This document shows positions 36,350 to 46,156 of a DNA stretch of 64,000 nucleotides, in pieces. Below the pieces are notes generated by a model, which searched no databases, was not told where the DNA came from, and was given only the letters and a program-made list of their open reading frames with translations. How positions within the stretch are numbered: position 1 is the stretch's first letter; every line of letters starts with the position of its first letter. The position numbers and the translations under genes were made by a program. Origin of the DNA: Enterobacter kobei (lineage in GTDB: Bacteria; Pseudomonadota; Gammaproteobacteria; Enterobacterales; Enterobacteriaceae); contig NZ_CP017181.1 of assembly GCF_001729765.1 (NCBI RefSeq), forward strand, positions 930,001 to 994,000, given 5' to 3'.

Positions 36350-38134
36350 TTAACCCGCTTCCAGCATCCCAAAACTCACAATCCGCGCCCGGCCCAGCTC
36401 TTTCGCCCGGTATAAGGCGACATCCGCGGCGCGCAGCAGGTTGTCGCTCTGGGCATGCTCTGGATAGCTGGCAATACCAATCGAGACATCCACCGGCCCA
36501 ATCTCTGAGAGGCCGTAACGAAGCGACAGCTCACGCACACCGTCATAAATTTTCTGCGCACAGGCATGCGCTTCTGCTTCTCCGGCGCCGGGAAGCAGTA
36601 CCAGAAATTCCTCCCCCCCGAAGCGAAAGGCCAGCCCGCTGTCATGCCCGGCCCGCTGAACAATCAGCGCCACGCTTTTAATGACCAGGTCTCCGGCCTC
36701 ATGGCCGAAACGGTCATTAATGCTCTTGAAGTGATCGATGTCGATCATCAGGCAGCTAACCGGTTCATCGTTACGCATGGCTTGTGCCATCTGGGTGTGC
36801 AGGGTGTCTTCCAGATGATGGCGATTACGCAGGCCGGTGAGCGGGTCAAACAGGGCTTTTTCCAGTAACGCGTCGCGCAGACGTTGGTTCGCCAGCGCCA
36901 GTCCTAGCGCCTCAGCCATCAGTTCAAGATACGGGCGGGAAGGGGCATTGTCCGCGTTGGTGTTCTGGAAAGAGAGCAAGCCAATGGCCTCCCCCTGGGC
37001 GATAAGCGGCACGCACAGCGCGCTGTTCGTCGTCTCTTCCTGCAGGTGATAGCAGGCGATATCCGGCTCACCGTTGACCGGCGGATGGCTCTGACCACGA
37101 CGCACGGCCCAGCACTCGTCAGGGTGGAACGTCGTCTCGTCACCCACCGGCGCAAGCCATTGCGCGACGCAGCGCATCTGCCACGGATCCCGGTCGAGAA
37201 CGTAGAGTCGGCCAGGGATCCCCGGTGCAATATTGGGCGCAAACAACTCCGCCACGTTAATCACATCGTTTACGTTCTCACATCCCTGCAGCCTCTGGGT
37301 CATGCGCGCCAGCAGCTCGCGGATGGCCCAGTCGGCATCGCGCTCTTTTTCCAGACGCTGGCGCGCAAGGCCGTTTTCACGGAAGATGCGGATGGCCTGC
37401 GCCATATCGCCGATCTCATCAATCTGGTTGAAGTTGGGCGTTTCCACCGCGTAGTCCTGTGATGCCAGGCGGTGCACCACGTCGCTCAGGCGCACGACCG
37501 GACGCAGCACGCGGCGTTTTAATATAAAGCCAAGCACAAACAGGAACAGCAGGGCGGTGAGGCCAACCATCAACTCAGAGGCCGTTCGCAGCGCTTTCGA
37601 TTTTTTTGTCGCCTCCCGTACGGACGTGATTACACGTTTGTCGAGTATCTGGCGAAAGTGATCGATCTGGTTCTGGGCGCGCTCAAGCTCTTGCTCATAA
37701 GAGGCACCATAGAGCAGGGCGATGGCCTGAGCGTCTTCACCCCGCGCCGTGTTCGCCAGGGCCATTTGCTGTTCGTCCTGCAGCTCATCAACAATCTTTA
37801 AGCCTTTATGCAGCAGGGCAAGCTCGTCATCCGATGCGCCAGCGTCCTGCAGTTTTTCCAGCTTCAGCTCGATGTGCTTCAGGCTATTCTCTGACTGGTT
37901 ATACTCTTTGAGGATTTGAGGATCTTTTTTGACGACGTACAGGCGTGCTAAATCGGACTGTACCCAGGCATCAGTTTCAATATTTTCCGTCAGCTCATCA
38001 AAACGTTGACGCTGTTCAATGGCCTGACGTTCCGCGGTGTCGGCGCCGGAAGCCAGCAGCATGATAATGCCGGACGCAATGGTCAGGCAGACCGTGGCAC
38101 CATAGGCCCAGTTAGTAATTGTCGCGATTCGCAC
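36350..38134 (-). CDS. membrane HAMP-GAF-GGDEF diguanylate cyclase
   Basis: The 594-residue protein has transmembrane helices at about 10-30 and 190-210 around a helical periplasmic sensor. It then has a HAMP-like linker (RRVLRPVVRLSDVVHRLASQDYAVETPNFNQIDEIGDMAQAIRIF), a GAF domain (about 290-415) and a C-terminal GGDEF domain with FRFGGEEFLVLLPG. A GGEEF signature is active in many cyclases. No EAL domain is present. The final MLEAG has no known role. It would make c-di-GMP in response to a periplasmic or GAF-bound signal. Confidence 0.9.
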   Translation of the reverse strand: MRIATITNWAYGATVCLTIASGIIMLLASGADTAERQAIEQRQRFDELTENIETDAWVQSDLARLYVVKKDPQILKEYNQSENSLKHIELKLEKLQDAGASDDELALLHKGLKIVDELQDEQQMALANTARGEDAQAIALLYGASYEQELERAQNQIDHFRQILDKRVITSVREATKKSKALRTASELMVGLTALLFLFVLGFILKRRVLRPVVRLSDVVHRLASQDYAVETPNFNQIDEIGDMAQAIRIFRENGLARQRLEKERDADWAIRELLARMTQRLQGCENVNDVINVAELFAPNIAPGIPGRLYVLDRDPWQMRCVAQWLAPVGDETTFHPDECWAVRRGQSHPPVNGEPDIACYHLQEETTNSALCVPLIAQGEAIGLLSFQNTNADNAPSRPYLELMAEALGLALANQRLRDALLEKALFDPLTGLRNRHHLEDTLHTQMAQAMRNDEPVSCLMIDIDHFKSINDRFGHEAGDLVIKSVALIVQRAGHDSGLAFRFGGEEFLVLLPGAGEAEAHACAQKIYDGVRELSLRYGLSEIGPVDVSIGIASYPEHAQSDNLLRAADVALYRAKELGRARIVSFGMLEAG

Positions 38135-38210
38135 CTGGTGATCCTTTTACAACATGAAGAGGATGGCGTTCTTCAGATTATAGAAAACGGCTGATTTATG
38201 GCGAAAAAAA

Positions 38211-38227
38211 GGCGGCACAGTGCCGCC
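38211..38227 (-). terminator. terminator of AI-2E family gene
   Basis: GGCGGCAC-A-GTGCCGCC with a run of seven T on the minus strand. It ends leftward transcription from 38253. Confidence 0.8.
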
Positions 38228-38252
38228 TGGTGGGGTCTATATCGTCACATCC

Positions 38253-39362
38253 TTACAAATCTGGAGGGTTTTTTCCCTCTTCAATGAAATCGGCATCCAG
38301 CTCTTCAGCATTTCCTTCGTGGTCGCGGCCGGAGAAGAGGTTCCAGCAGGCGATAAACAGCGCGGCAATCAGCGGCCCAATGACAAAGCCATTAATGCCG
38401 TACAGCTCCATGCCGCCGAGGGTGGAGATCAGTATCAGATAGTCCGGCATTTTGGTGTCTTTACCCACCAGCAGCGGTCGCAGGATGTTGTCCACCAGTC
38501 CGACGACAATCACAAAGAAGCCGACAATGAACAGCCCCTGCCAGATCTGGTGCGTGGCGAACAGGAAGATGGCGGCAGGGACCCAGACAATCGCCGAACC
38601 GATGGCGGGTACCAGCGAGAGGAAAGCCATCAGCGCGCCCCAGAGGACGCTCCCGTCGAGGCCCACAATGGCAAACGCAATCCCGCCGAGTATGCCCTGG
38701 ACCACCGCCACCGCCGCCGTGCCTTTTACCGTGGCACGCGATACGCCGACAAATTTAGCGAACAGGTGTTGTTTGGCGAAATCAGACAGGGGCAGGGAGT
38801 CGAGGATCTGGCGCACCAGATACGGTCCGTCTTTCAGCAGGAAGAACAGCAGATAAAGCATGATGCCGAAGCTAATCGCAAAGCCAAACGTACCTTTGCC
38901 GATCAGAAACGCGCTACCCGCCAGATACTGCCCGCCCTGCAGCGCAACATCGGAGAGTTTTTTCTGGATCTGCGCCGCGTTGTTCAGGTTGTGATCCGCG
39001 AGGAAGCCGCTGGCCCAGTCCGGCAGGTGGTTAAAGATGCTCGCCACCACTTCCGGGAACTGCGTGTTGTTCTCCTGAAGCTTGGTGTACACCACGTTCA
39101 GCTCAATGGCGAGTGAGGAGAGGATCACCATCAGCGGAATAAAGACGATCAGGCAGATAATGCCGATGGTCAGCAGCGAGGCCAGCCCGTTGCGATCCCC
39201 CAGCGCGGTGCGCAGCTTGTTTTTTACCGGGTTAAAAATCACGGTCAGAATAGCGGCCCACAGTATTGCGGAGAAGTAGGGCGACAGCACGTCGAAGAAG
39301 GCCCAGGTCACAAGGGCGAGGATGAAAATAAAGAAACCTTTGGTCAGTCCGTTAAAGCGCAT
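38253..39362 (-). CDS. AI-2E family inner-membrane transporter
   Basis: The 369-residue protein has the two N-terminal helices, long amphipathic middle part (ELNVVYTKLQENNTQFPEVVASIF) and C-terminal helix bundle of the AI-2E transporter family (YdiK, PerM, TqsA). It carries the family pattern VDNILRPLLVGKDTKMP and GGMELYGINGFVIGPL. Substrates differ among members (autoinducer-2 export, Na+/H+ exchange), so none can be assigned. It is not close enough to E. coli YdiK to take that name. Confidence 0.88.
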   Translation of the reverse strand: MRFNGLTKGFFIFILALVTWAFFDVLSPYFSAILWAAILTVIFNPVKNKLRTALGDRNGLASLLTIGIICLIVFIPLMVILSSLAIELNVVYTKLQENNTQFPEVVASIFNHLPDWASGFLADHNLNNAAQIQKKLSDVALQGGQYLAGSAFLIGKGTFGFAISFGIMLYLLFFLLKDGPYLVRQILDSLPLSDFAKQHLFAKFVGVSRATVKGTAAVAVVQGILGGIAFAIVGLDGSVLWGALMAFLSLVPAIGSAIVWVPAAIFLFATHQIWQGLFIVGFFVIVVGLVDNILRPLLVGKDTKMPDYLILISTLGGMELYGINGFVIGPLIAALFIACWNLFSGRDHEGNAEELDADFIEEGKNPPDL

Positions 39363-39673
39363 CAGTCATTCCTGGTTACTAAGAAACTGTTCGACTATAG
39401 AACTGATTGTGAGAATTACCAACCTTTGCGCCTTACCTGTTCTGTGGACAGTGTTGCGGTATGAATCCACTCTTCACGGATCCCACTTTCGACTGACCGA
39501 AGATCGTCTCTTCCCGCACCATGATATACATATCAGCTTGCGGAGGTGCTTATGGCCTGGCGTCCTTTTCTCTATGTCATCCTGACATCCCACCCCAGAC
39601 TCAGTGCGCGGCGCGCTCGTTTGCGTCTGGTCATCTAGCTTTTTATTAACAATCGCGGTATAACACCTTCTTT
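39363..39673. other. intergenic region upstream of mmuP
   Basis: About 310 bp without a supported gene. It holds the promoters of the divergent AI-2E gene and mmuP; the MetJ boxes lie at its right end. Confidence 0.4.
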
Positions 39674-39705
39674 GGATGTTTAGATGTCCATACGTATAGA
39701 AGGTA
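39674..39705 (+). promoter_or_regulatory. tandem MetJ operator
   Basis: Four adjoining 8-bp units lie just before mmuP. The best, AGATGTCC (39682-39689) and ATACGTAT (39690-39697), each match the met box AGACGTCT at 6 of 8 bases; the outer two match at 5 and 4. MetJ with S-adenosylmethionine binds tandem boxes, so mmuPM should be repressed when methionine is plentiful. Confidence 0.7.
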
Positions 39706-39707
39706 AT

Positions 39708-41108
39708 ATGCAAACACAACAAGAAAATGGGCAGCTGAAGCGCACCATGAAAACACGCCACCTGATTATGCTCTCGCTGGGCGGCGTGATTGGGACTGGG
39801 TTATTTTTTAATACGGGCTATATCATTTCCACGACCGGGGCGGCGGGCACGCTGCTGGCATACCTGATTGGCGCGCTGGTGGTCTGGCTGGTGATGCAGT
39901 GTCTTGGTGAGCTTTCCGTGGCGATGCCGGAAACCGGCGCGTTCCACGTCTATGCCGCCCGTTATCTTGGCCCGGCGACGGGCTACACCGTGGCGTGGCT
40001 CTACTGGCTCACCTGGACGGTGGCGCTCGGGTCGAGCTTTACCGCCGCCGGGTTCTGCATGCAGTACTGGTTCCCGCAGGTGCCCGTCTGGACGTGGTGC
40101 GTGGTCTTCTGCGTGGTGATTTTTGGCCTTAACGTCATCTCCACGCGCTTCTTTGCTGAAGGCGAATTCTGGTTCTCGCTGGTGAAAGTTATCACCATCA
40201 TCGCCTTTATTATCCTCGGCGGGGCGGCGGTCTTTGGCTTTATCCCGATGCAGGACGGTTCTCCTGCGCCGGGGTTAAGCAACATTACCGCTGAGGGCTG
40301 GTTCCCGCACGGCGGCCTGCCGATCCTGATGACCATGGTGGCGGTGAACTTTGCCTTCTCCGGCACCGAACTTATTGGTATCGCGGCGGGCGAAACCCAA
40401 AATCCGCACAAGGTCATTCCGGTCGCAATCCGCACCACCATCGCGCGGCTGATTATCTTTTTTATCGGCACCGTGTTTGTACTGGCGGCGCTGATCCCGA
40501 TGCAGCAGGCGGGCGTGGAAAAGAGTCCGTTCGTGCTGGTGTTTGAGAAGGTCGGTATTCCTTACGCGGCAGATATCTTTAACTTCGTGATCCTGACGGC
40601 GATCCTCTCGGCGGCCAACTCCGGGCTGTACGCCTCCGGGCGCATGCTGTGGTCGCTCTCTAACGAAAAAACGTTGCCGCGCTGCTTTGCCCGGGTGAAC
40701 AAAAATGGTGTGCCGTTGACGGCGCTTTCGGTTTCCATGCTCGGTGGCGTGCTGGCGCTGTTCTCAAGCGTTATCGCCCCGGACACGGTGTTTGTCGCGC
40801 TCTCGGCCATTTCCGGCTTTGCGGTGGTGGCGGTCTGGATCAGCATCTGCGCGTCGCACTTCGTTTTCCGTCGCCGACATCTGCAGTCCGGCCAGCCGCT
40901 CTCTGCGTTGCAGTATCGTGCGCCGTGGTATCCGCTGGTGCCGGTACTCGGTTTTATTCTCTGCGTGGTTGCCTGTGTCGGCCTGTGGTTTGACCCGAGC
41001 CAGCGTATTGCCCTTTATTGCGGGCTTCCGTTTGTCGCCCTGTGTTATGGTGCGTACTACCTGACCCGAAATATGACATCGCAGGAGCCTGAACATGTCG
41101 CAGAATAA
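39708..41108 (+). CDS. mmuP: S-methylmethionine permease
   Basis: The 466-residue amino-acid permease (APC superfamily, 12 helices) matches E. coli MmuP almost residue for residue: [20 protein letters not shown] start, [15 protein letters not shown], and the terminal EPEHVAE. I use the ATG at 39708, as in E. coli; a frame from 39684 would run through the MetJ operator. It imports S-methylmethionine as methyl donor for MmuM. Its end overlaps mmuM by 14 bp. Confidence 0.95.
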   Translation: MQTQQENGQLKRTMKTRHLIMLSLGGVIGTGLFFNTGYIISTTGAAGTLLAYLIGALVVWLVMQCLGELSVAMPETGAFHVYAARYLGPATGYTVAWLYWLTWTVALGSSFTAAGFCMQYWFPQVPVWTWCVVFCVVIFGLNVISTRFFAEGEFWFSLVKVITIIAFIILGGAAVFGFIPMQDGSPAPGLSNITAEGWFPHGGLPILMTMVAVNFAFSGTELIGIAAGETQNPHKVIPVAIRTTIARLIIFFIGTVFVLAALIPMQQAGVEKSPFVLVFEKVGIPYAADIFNFVILTAILSAANSGLYASGRMLWSLSNEKTLPRCFARVNKNGVPLTALSVSMLGGVLALFSSVIAPDTVFVALSAISGFAVVAVWISICASHFVFRRRHLQSGQPLSALQYRAPWYPLVPVLGFILCVVACVGLWFDPSQRIALYCGLPFVALCYGAYYLTRNMTSQEPEHVAE

Positions 41109-42027
41109 TCCGCTTACCGCCCTTCTCGAAAAACAGCCGTTTGTGGTGCTGGATGGGGCGATGGCAACGGAGCTGGAAGCGCGCGGGTGTAACCTTGCAG
41201 ACAGCCTCTGGTCTGCCAAAGTGTTGGTAGAAAACCCGGAACTTATCCGCGAAGTGCATCTTGATTATTACCGCGCAGGGGCGCAGGTGGCGATCACTGC
41301 CAGCTACCAGGCCACGCCCGCGGGCTTCGCGGCACGCGGGCTGGACGAGGCACAGTCCCGGGCGTTGATTGGCAAAAGCGTGGAACTGGCGCGTAAGGCG
41401 CGCGAAGCGTATCTGGCTGAAAACCCGCACGCAGGTACGCTGCTGGTGGCAGGCTCCGTGGGGCCGTACGGCGCGTATCTGGCGGATGGTTCGGAATATC
41501 GCGGCGACTACGTGCGCAGCGCCGAGGCGTTTACCGCCTTCCACCGCCCGCGTGTGGAAGCGCTGCTGGATGCGGGGGCTGACCTGCTGGCCTGCGAAAC
41601 GCTGCCTTCGTTTGGGGAAATTAAGGCGCTGGCGGCGCTTCTGGCCGAGTATCCTCGCGCCCGGGCGTGGTTCTCGTTTACCCTGCGTGATAGCGAGCAC
41701 CTGAGCGACGGCACGCCGCTGCGTGAGGTGGTCGACGTGCTGGCAAACTCCCCGCACATTGTCGCGCTGGGCATCAACTGCATCGCCCTGGAAAACACCA
41801 CCGCGGCGTTGAAACATCTGCAAAGCCTGACGGCGCTGCCGCTGGTGGTCTACCCGAACTCGGGCGAGCACTATGATGCGGTGACTAAAACCTGGCACCA
41901 CCACGGCGAAGCGTGCGAGACGCTGGCGGGCTATTTGCCACAGTGGCTGGCGGCTGGAGCGAAATTAATCGGTGGATGCTGTCGCACCACACCGAAGGAT
42001 ATTGCTGAGCTAAACGCAAAGCGCTGA
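41095..42027 (+). CDS. mmuM: homocysteine S-methyltransferase
   Basis: The 310-residue enzyme matches E. coli MmuM, including the zinc-binding cysteines in GINCIA and GGCCRTTP. It transfers a methyl group from S-methylmethionine to homocysteine, giving two methionines. It is translationally coupled to mmuP by a 14-bp overlap. Confidence 0.95.
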   Translation: MSQNNPLTALLEKQPFVVLDGAMATELEARGCNLADSLWSAKVLVENPELIREVHLDYYRAGAQVAITASYQATPAGFAARGLDEAQSRALIGKSVELARKAREAYLAENPHAGTLLVAGSVGPYGAYLADGSEYRGDYVRSAEAFTAFHRPRVEALLDAGADLLACETLPSFGEIKALAALLAEYPRARAWFSFTLRDSEHLSDGTPLREVVDVLANSPHIVALGINCIALENTTAALKHLQSLTALPLVVYPNSGEHYDAVTKTWHHHGEACETLAGYLPQWLAAGAKLIGGCCRTTPKDIAELNAKR

Positions 42028-42034
42028 CTTCTCT

Positions 42035-42062
42035 GCCGGGTGGCGGCTACGCCTTACCCGGC
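42035..42062. repeat. REP-like element after mmuM
   Basis: GCCGGGT (42035-42041) and ACCCGGC (42056-42062) flank GGCGGCTACGCCTT, the typical enterobacterial REP layout. It lies 8 bp after the mmuM stop. Confidence 0.75.
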
Positions 42063-42109
42063 CTATATATGAGGGTTTCCGTGTAAATTTTTTAACCAGA
42101 AGCCATTCA

Positions 42110-42654
42110 ATTTTATAATGTGAAATGAATAACTTACAGCGATGCTCTGGTCCGGCTGTAAATCGCCGAAGCGTTTCCGTAAGGCCGGGGCGAGGCGCAC
42201 GGATGTGCCGAGAGGGCGTGGCCTGCAGGGATGCAGGCTCATGCCCGACCCGATAGCCTGAAGGAATAAGCTGAGGGCACCGCGAAGCGGCGATTTACCG
42301 CCGGGAGCCCGGGTCGCCAGGGTGGTGGCGATTGAGCCACCCTGGCACGTTCACCGGTCATGCCGTCACAGAGTGGCAAGGAACATTAAGTGAACGGAAT
42401 GACCACTACAGCCGTATGTTCCCCTCACCCTAACCCTCTCCCCGAAGGGGCGAGGGAATTGTTCACTGCTCGCATTTAATTGCGGGGATACATCAGCCCA
42501 CAGGGAGAGGGGAAAAAACGAATCGCACAAAACCAACTATCCTTTCCCACTTTTTATCTAAAAACGAATCGTTATGAGCGATGCGTTTTAATTCCTTTAT
42601 CAAAATTCCCGCGCCGGAAATACTGCCCTCATAACAACAAGGGGAGCAGATACT
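42110..42654. other. intergenic region with serial strong hairpins
   Basis: No gene is supported here. Hairpins in order: GCAC-GGAT-GTGC (42197-42208); a 14-bp stem made of GGGCGTG/CATGCCC enclosing GCCTGCA-GGGA-TGCAGGC (42214-42246); CCGC-GAA-GCGG (42280-42290); a 9-bp stem CCAGGGTGG/CCACCCTGG (42317-42345); and CCCTCTCCCC-GAA-GGGGCGAGGG (42434-42456). The series suggests a structured RNA or a dispersed intergenic repeat. The last 100 bp should hold the tau promoter. Confidence 0.6.
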
Positions 42655-43617
42655 ATGGCAATTTCATCGCGAATCACACTTCTCGGCGCGCTGGCGCTGT
42701 GGGCCTTTCAGGCGCAGGCGGTAGACGTCACCGTCGCGTATCAAACCTCTGCGGAACCGGCGAAAGTTGCGCAGGCGGATAACACCTTTGCCAAAGCGAG
42801 CGGCGCGAACGTCGACTGGCGCAAGTTCGACAGTGGGGCGTCCGTCGTGCGTGCGTTAGCCTCCGGCGACGTGCAGATCGGCAATATCGGATCCAGCCCG
42901 CTGGCGGTCGCGGCCAGCCAGCAGGTGCCGATTGAGGTGTTCCTGCTCGCCTCGCAGCTCGGTAACTCTGAAGCGCTGGTGGTGAAGAAAAACATCACCA
43001 AACCGGAAGACCTGATCGGCAAGCGCATCGCCGTGCCGTTTATCTCTACCACCCACTACAGCCTGCTGGCGGCGCTCAAACACTGGGGCATCAAGCCGGG
43101 GCAGGTTCAGATTCTTAATCTCCAGCCACCCGCGATAATCGCGGCCTGGCAGCGTGGGGATATTGACGGAGCCTATGTCTGGGCCCCAGCCGTGAACGAG
43201 CTGGAAAAAGATGGCACCGTGCTGACCGACTCCGAAAAGGTGGGCCAGTGGGGCGCGCCGACGCTCGACGTGTGGGTCGTGCGCAAAGACTTTGCTGAGA
43301 AACATCCCGAGGTGGTGAAAGCCTTTGCCAAAAGCGCCCTCGACGCCCAACAGCCCTATATCAGTAACCCCGATGAATGGCTGAAGCAGCCCGCCAATCT
43401 TGAAAAACTCGCCCGACTGAGCGGCGTGCCGGAAGCGGACGTGCCGGGGCTGGTGAAAGGCAATACCTACCTGACCCCTGCGCAGCAGGTGCAGCAGCTG
43501 ACCGGGCCGGTGAACAAAGCGATTGTCGATACCGCCACCTTCCTGAAAGCGCAGGGCAAAGTGCCCGCGGTAGCGGCGGATTACAGCCAGTACGTCACCG
43601 ACCGCTTTGTGAAATAA
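42655..43617 (+). CDS. tauA: taurine ABC transporter, periplasmic binding protein
   Basis: The 320-residue protein has a signal peptide ([22 protein letters not shown]) and the NMT1/SsuA-type binding-protein fold; it matches TauA ([28 protein letters not shown] end). It delivers taurine to TauBC for sulfur supply. It is the first gene of tauABCD, with GGGGAG upstream. In E. coli the operon needs CysB and Cbl under sulfate limitation; I could not place those sites here. Confidence 0.95.
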   Translation: MAISSRITLLGALALWAFQAQAVDVTVAYQTSAEPAKVAQADNTFAKASGANVDWRKFDSGASVVRALASGDVQIGNIGSSPLAVAASQQVPIEVFLLASQLGNSEALVVKKNITKPEDLIGKRIAVPFISTTHYSLLAALKHWGIKPGQVQILNLQPPAIIAAWQRGDIDGAYVWAPAVNELEKDGTVLTDSEKVGQWGAPTLDVWVVRKDFAEKHPEVVKAFAKSALDAQQPYISNPDEWLKQPANLEKLARLSGVPEADVPGLVKGNTYLTPAQQVQQLTGPVNKAIVDTATFLKAQGKVPAVAADYSQYVTDRFVK

Positions 43618-43627
43618 GGAGTCCGCC

Positions 43628-44395
43628 ATGCTGAGCATAACTAACCTGTATGCCGATTACGGCGGCAAACCCGCGCTGGAGGAGATCAACCTGACGCTGG
43701 CCAGCGGTGAACTGCTGGTGGTGCTGGGCCCCTCCGGGTGTGGGAAAACCACGCTACTGAATCTGATTGCCGGTTTTGTCCCTTATCAGCGTGGCACCAT
43801 CCAACTGGAAGGCAAAAAGGTGGAAGGCCCCGGCGCCGAGCGCGGCGTGGTTTTCCAGAATGAAGGTTTGCTCCCCTGGCGCAACGTGCAGGAAAACGTG
43901 GCATTTGGGCTACAGCTTGCGGGGGGGAACCGCGAACAGCGGCTGGAAACGGCACGGCAGATGCTGAAAAAAGTGGGTCTCGAAGGGGCGGAAAAACGCT
44001 TTATCTGGCAGCTTTCCGGCGGTCAGCGCCAGCGTGTCGGCATTGCCCGTGCGCTGGCGGCAAACCCGCAGCTGTTGCTGCTGGACGAGCCGTTCGGCGC
44101 GCTGGACGCCTTCACCCGCGAGCAGATGCAAACCCTGCTGTTGCGTCTCTGGCATGAGACGGGCAAGCAGGTCCTGTTGATCACCCACGACATCGAAGAA
44201 GCGGTGTTTATGGCGACCGAGCTGGTGCTGTTATCGCCGGGGCCGGGGCGCGTGGTGGAACGCTTGCCGCTCGAGTTCGCGCGCCGTTATGTCGCCGGAG
44301 AACCCGTGCGCAGCATCAAATCCGATCCGCAGTTTATCGACCAGCGTGAGTACATCCTAAGCCGCGTGTTTGACCAACGGGAGGCTTTCTCATGA
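43628..44395 (+). CDS. tauB: taurine ABC transporter, ATP-binding protein
   Basis: A 255-residue ABC ATPase with Walker [11 protein letters not shown]-loop FQNEGLLPW, signature [15 protein letters not shown], Walker [14 protein letters not shown] and H-loop THDIEEA. It powers taurine import with TauC. It lies 10 bp after tauA and overlaps tauC by 4 bp. Confidence 0.95.
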   Translation: MLSITNLYADYGGKPALEEINLTLASGELLVVLGPSGCGKTTLLNLIAGFVPYQRGTIQLEGKKVEGPGAERGVVFQNEGLLPWRNVQENVAFGLQLAGGNREQRLETARQMLKKVGLEGAEKRFIWQLSGGQRQRVGIARALAANPQLLLLDEPFGALDAFTREQMQTLLLRLWHETGKQVLLITHDIEEAVFMATELVLLSPGPGRVVERLPLEFARRYVAGEPVRSIKSDPQFIDQREYILSRVFDQREAFS

Positions 44396-45219
44396 GCATC
44401 GTCTTCAGTGAAAAAACGCGCCGCACGCGTCAGGCGCTGCGCTGGCCGTTCTCCCGCCAGCTCACGTTGAGCGTCGGGACGCTGCTGGTGTTACTGGCGG
44501 TGTGGTGGCTGGTGGCGGCACTGCAGTGGATCAGCCCGCTTTTTCTGCCGCCGCCGGGACAGGTGCTGGCCAAACTTATTGCCCTCGCCGGGCCGCAGGG
44601 GTTTATGGATGCCACGCTCTGGCAGCATCTGGGCGCAAGCCTGACGCGCATTCTGGTGGCGCTGCTGGCGGCGGTGATGATCGGCATTCCGGTTGGCATC
44701 GCGATGGGCTTAAGCCCGACGGTGCGCGGCATCCTCGATCCGCTGATTGAGCTTTACCGCCCGGTGCCGCCGCTGGCCTATCTGCCGCTAATGGTAATTT
44801 GGTTTGGCATCGGTGAAACGTCAAAAATCCTGCTGATCTATCTGGCGATTTTCGCCCCGGTTGCGATGTCGGCGCTGGCGGGCGTCAAAAGTGCCCAGCA
44901 GGTGCGGATCCGCGCGGCGCAGTCGCTGGGCGCCAGCCGGACACAGGTGCTGCTGTTCGTGATTTTACCGGGCGCGCTGCCGGAGATCTTAACCGGGCTG
45001 CGCATCGGCCTCGGCGTGGGGTGGTCCACGCTGGTGGCGGCAGAGCTGATCGCCGCCACGCGAGGATTAGGGTTTATGGTGCAGTCGGCGGGAGAGTTCC
45101 TGGCGACTGACGTGGTGCTGGCAGGGATCGCAGTCATTGCCGCGATCGCCTTCGGATTAGAGCTGGGGCTGCGCGCGCTACAGCGTCGTCTGACGCCCTG
45201 GCATGGAGAAATACAATGA
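44392..45219 (+). CDS. tauC: taurine ABC transporter, permease
   Basis: A 275-residue inner-membrane permease with about six helices and the EAA coupling motif ([34 protein letters not shown]). It overlaps both tauB and tauD by 4 bp. Confidence 0.95.
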   Translation: MSIVFSEKTRRTRQALRWPFSRQLTLSVGTLLVLLAVWWLVAALQWISPLFLPPPGQVLAKLIALAGPQGFMDATLWQHLGASLTRILVALLAAVMIGIPVGIAMGLSPTVRGILDPLIELYRPVPPLAYLPLMVIWFGIGETSKILLIYLAIFAPVAMSALAGVKSAQQVRIRAAQSLGASRTQVLLFVILPGALPEILTGLRIGLGVGWSTLVAAELIAATRGLGFMVQSAGEFLATDVVLAGIAVIAAIAFGLELGLRALQRRLTPWHGEIQ

Positions 45220-46064
45220 GTGAACGTCTGACCATTACCCCGCTGGGGCCGTATATTGGCGCGCAGGTGTCGGGCCTGGATGTAACCCGTCCGCTGAGCG
45301 ATAACCAGTTCGAGCAGCTGTATCACGCGGTGCTGCGCCATCAGGTGGTGTTCCTGCGCGAGCAGGCGATCACCCCGCAGCAGCAGCGCGCGCTGGCGCT
45401 ACGCTTTGGCGATCTGCATATCCATCCGGTCTATCCGCATGCGGAAGGGGTGGAGGAGATTATCGTCCTGGATACCCATAACGATAATCCGCCGGATAAT
45501 GACAACTGGCACACCGATGTGACCTTTATCGAGACGCCGCCCGCAGGGGCGATCCTCGCGGCAAAAATGCTGCCGGAGACCGGAGGCGATACGCTGTGGG
45601 CGAGCGGCATTGCGGCTTTCGAGGCGCTGTCCGCACCGTTCCGGACGCTGCTGAGTGGTCTGCGGGCGGAGCACGATTTCAAAAAATCGTTCCAGGAATA
45701 CAAGTACCGTAAAAGCGAAGAGGAGCATCAGCGCTGGCTGGATGCGGTTGCAAAACATCCTCCGCTGCTGCACCCGGTGGTGCGTACCCATCCGGTCACG
45801 GGCAAGCAGGCGTTATTCGTGAACGAAGGGTTTACCACGCGCATTGTGGACGTGACGGAAAAAGAGAGCGAGGCGCTGCTACGCTTCCTGTTTGCGCATA
45901 TCACCAAACCGGAGTTTCAGGTGCGCTGGCGCTGGCAGGAGAACGATCTGGCGATCTGGGATAACCGCGTGACGCAGCACTATGCCAATGCGGACTATCT
46001 GCCGCAGCGTCGGATTATGCAGCGGGCGACGATTTTGGGGGATAAGCCGTTTTATCGCCCTTGA
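45216..46064 (+). CDS. tauD: taurine dioxygenase
   Basis: The 282-residue Fe(II)/2-oxoglutarate dioxygenase (E. coli 283) has the iron ligands HxD in NWHTDVTF and the distal His in [11 protein letters not shown], plus the 2-oxoglutarate Arg near the C-terminus ([11 protein letters not shown]). It splits taurine into sulfite and aminoacetaldehyde. It is the last gene of the tau operon, followed by a REP pair. Confidence 0.95.
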   Translation: MSERLTITPLGPYIGAQVSGLDVTRPLSDNQFEQLYHAVLRHQVVFLREQAITPQQQRALALRFGDLHIHPVYPHAEGVEEIIVLDTHNDNPPDNDNWHTDVTFIETPPAGAILAAKMLPETGGDTLWASGIAAFEALSAPFRTLLSGLRAEHDFKKSFQEYKYRKSEEEHQRWLDAVAKHPPLLHPVVRTHPVTGKQALFVNEGFTTRIVDVTEKESEALLRFLFAHITKPEFQVRWRWQENDLAIWDNRVTQHYANADYLPQRRIMQRATILGDKPFYRP

Positions 46065-46077
46065 TCCTGTAGTACCT

Positions 46078-46156
46078 GTAGGTCGGGTAAGGCGTAGCCG
46101 CCACCCGGCAATTGTGCACCTTTTTTGCCGGGTGGCGCTGCGCTTACCCGGCCTAC
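46078..46156. repeat. REP pair (BIME-like) between tauD and olsF-like gene
   Basis: GTAGGTCGGGTAAG (from 46078) pairs with CTTACCCGGCCTAC (to 46156). Two REP half-elements (GCCACCCGGCA and TGCCGGGTGGC) form the inner arms around a T-rich centre. It overlaps the stop codon of the convergent gene at 46153. Confidence 0.82.

Noticed and set aside
38253..39362. Naming the AI-2E family permease ydiK
   Set aside because: Same family and length as YdiK, but the sequence differs clearly from E. coli YdiK.
40954..41904. 316-codon frame opposite mmuP/mmuM
   Set aside because: Shadow of GC-rich coding DNA on the other strand; Arg/His/Gln-rich without domain pattern. Similar long shadows opposite tauA, olsF-like gene and sbmA were also dropped.
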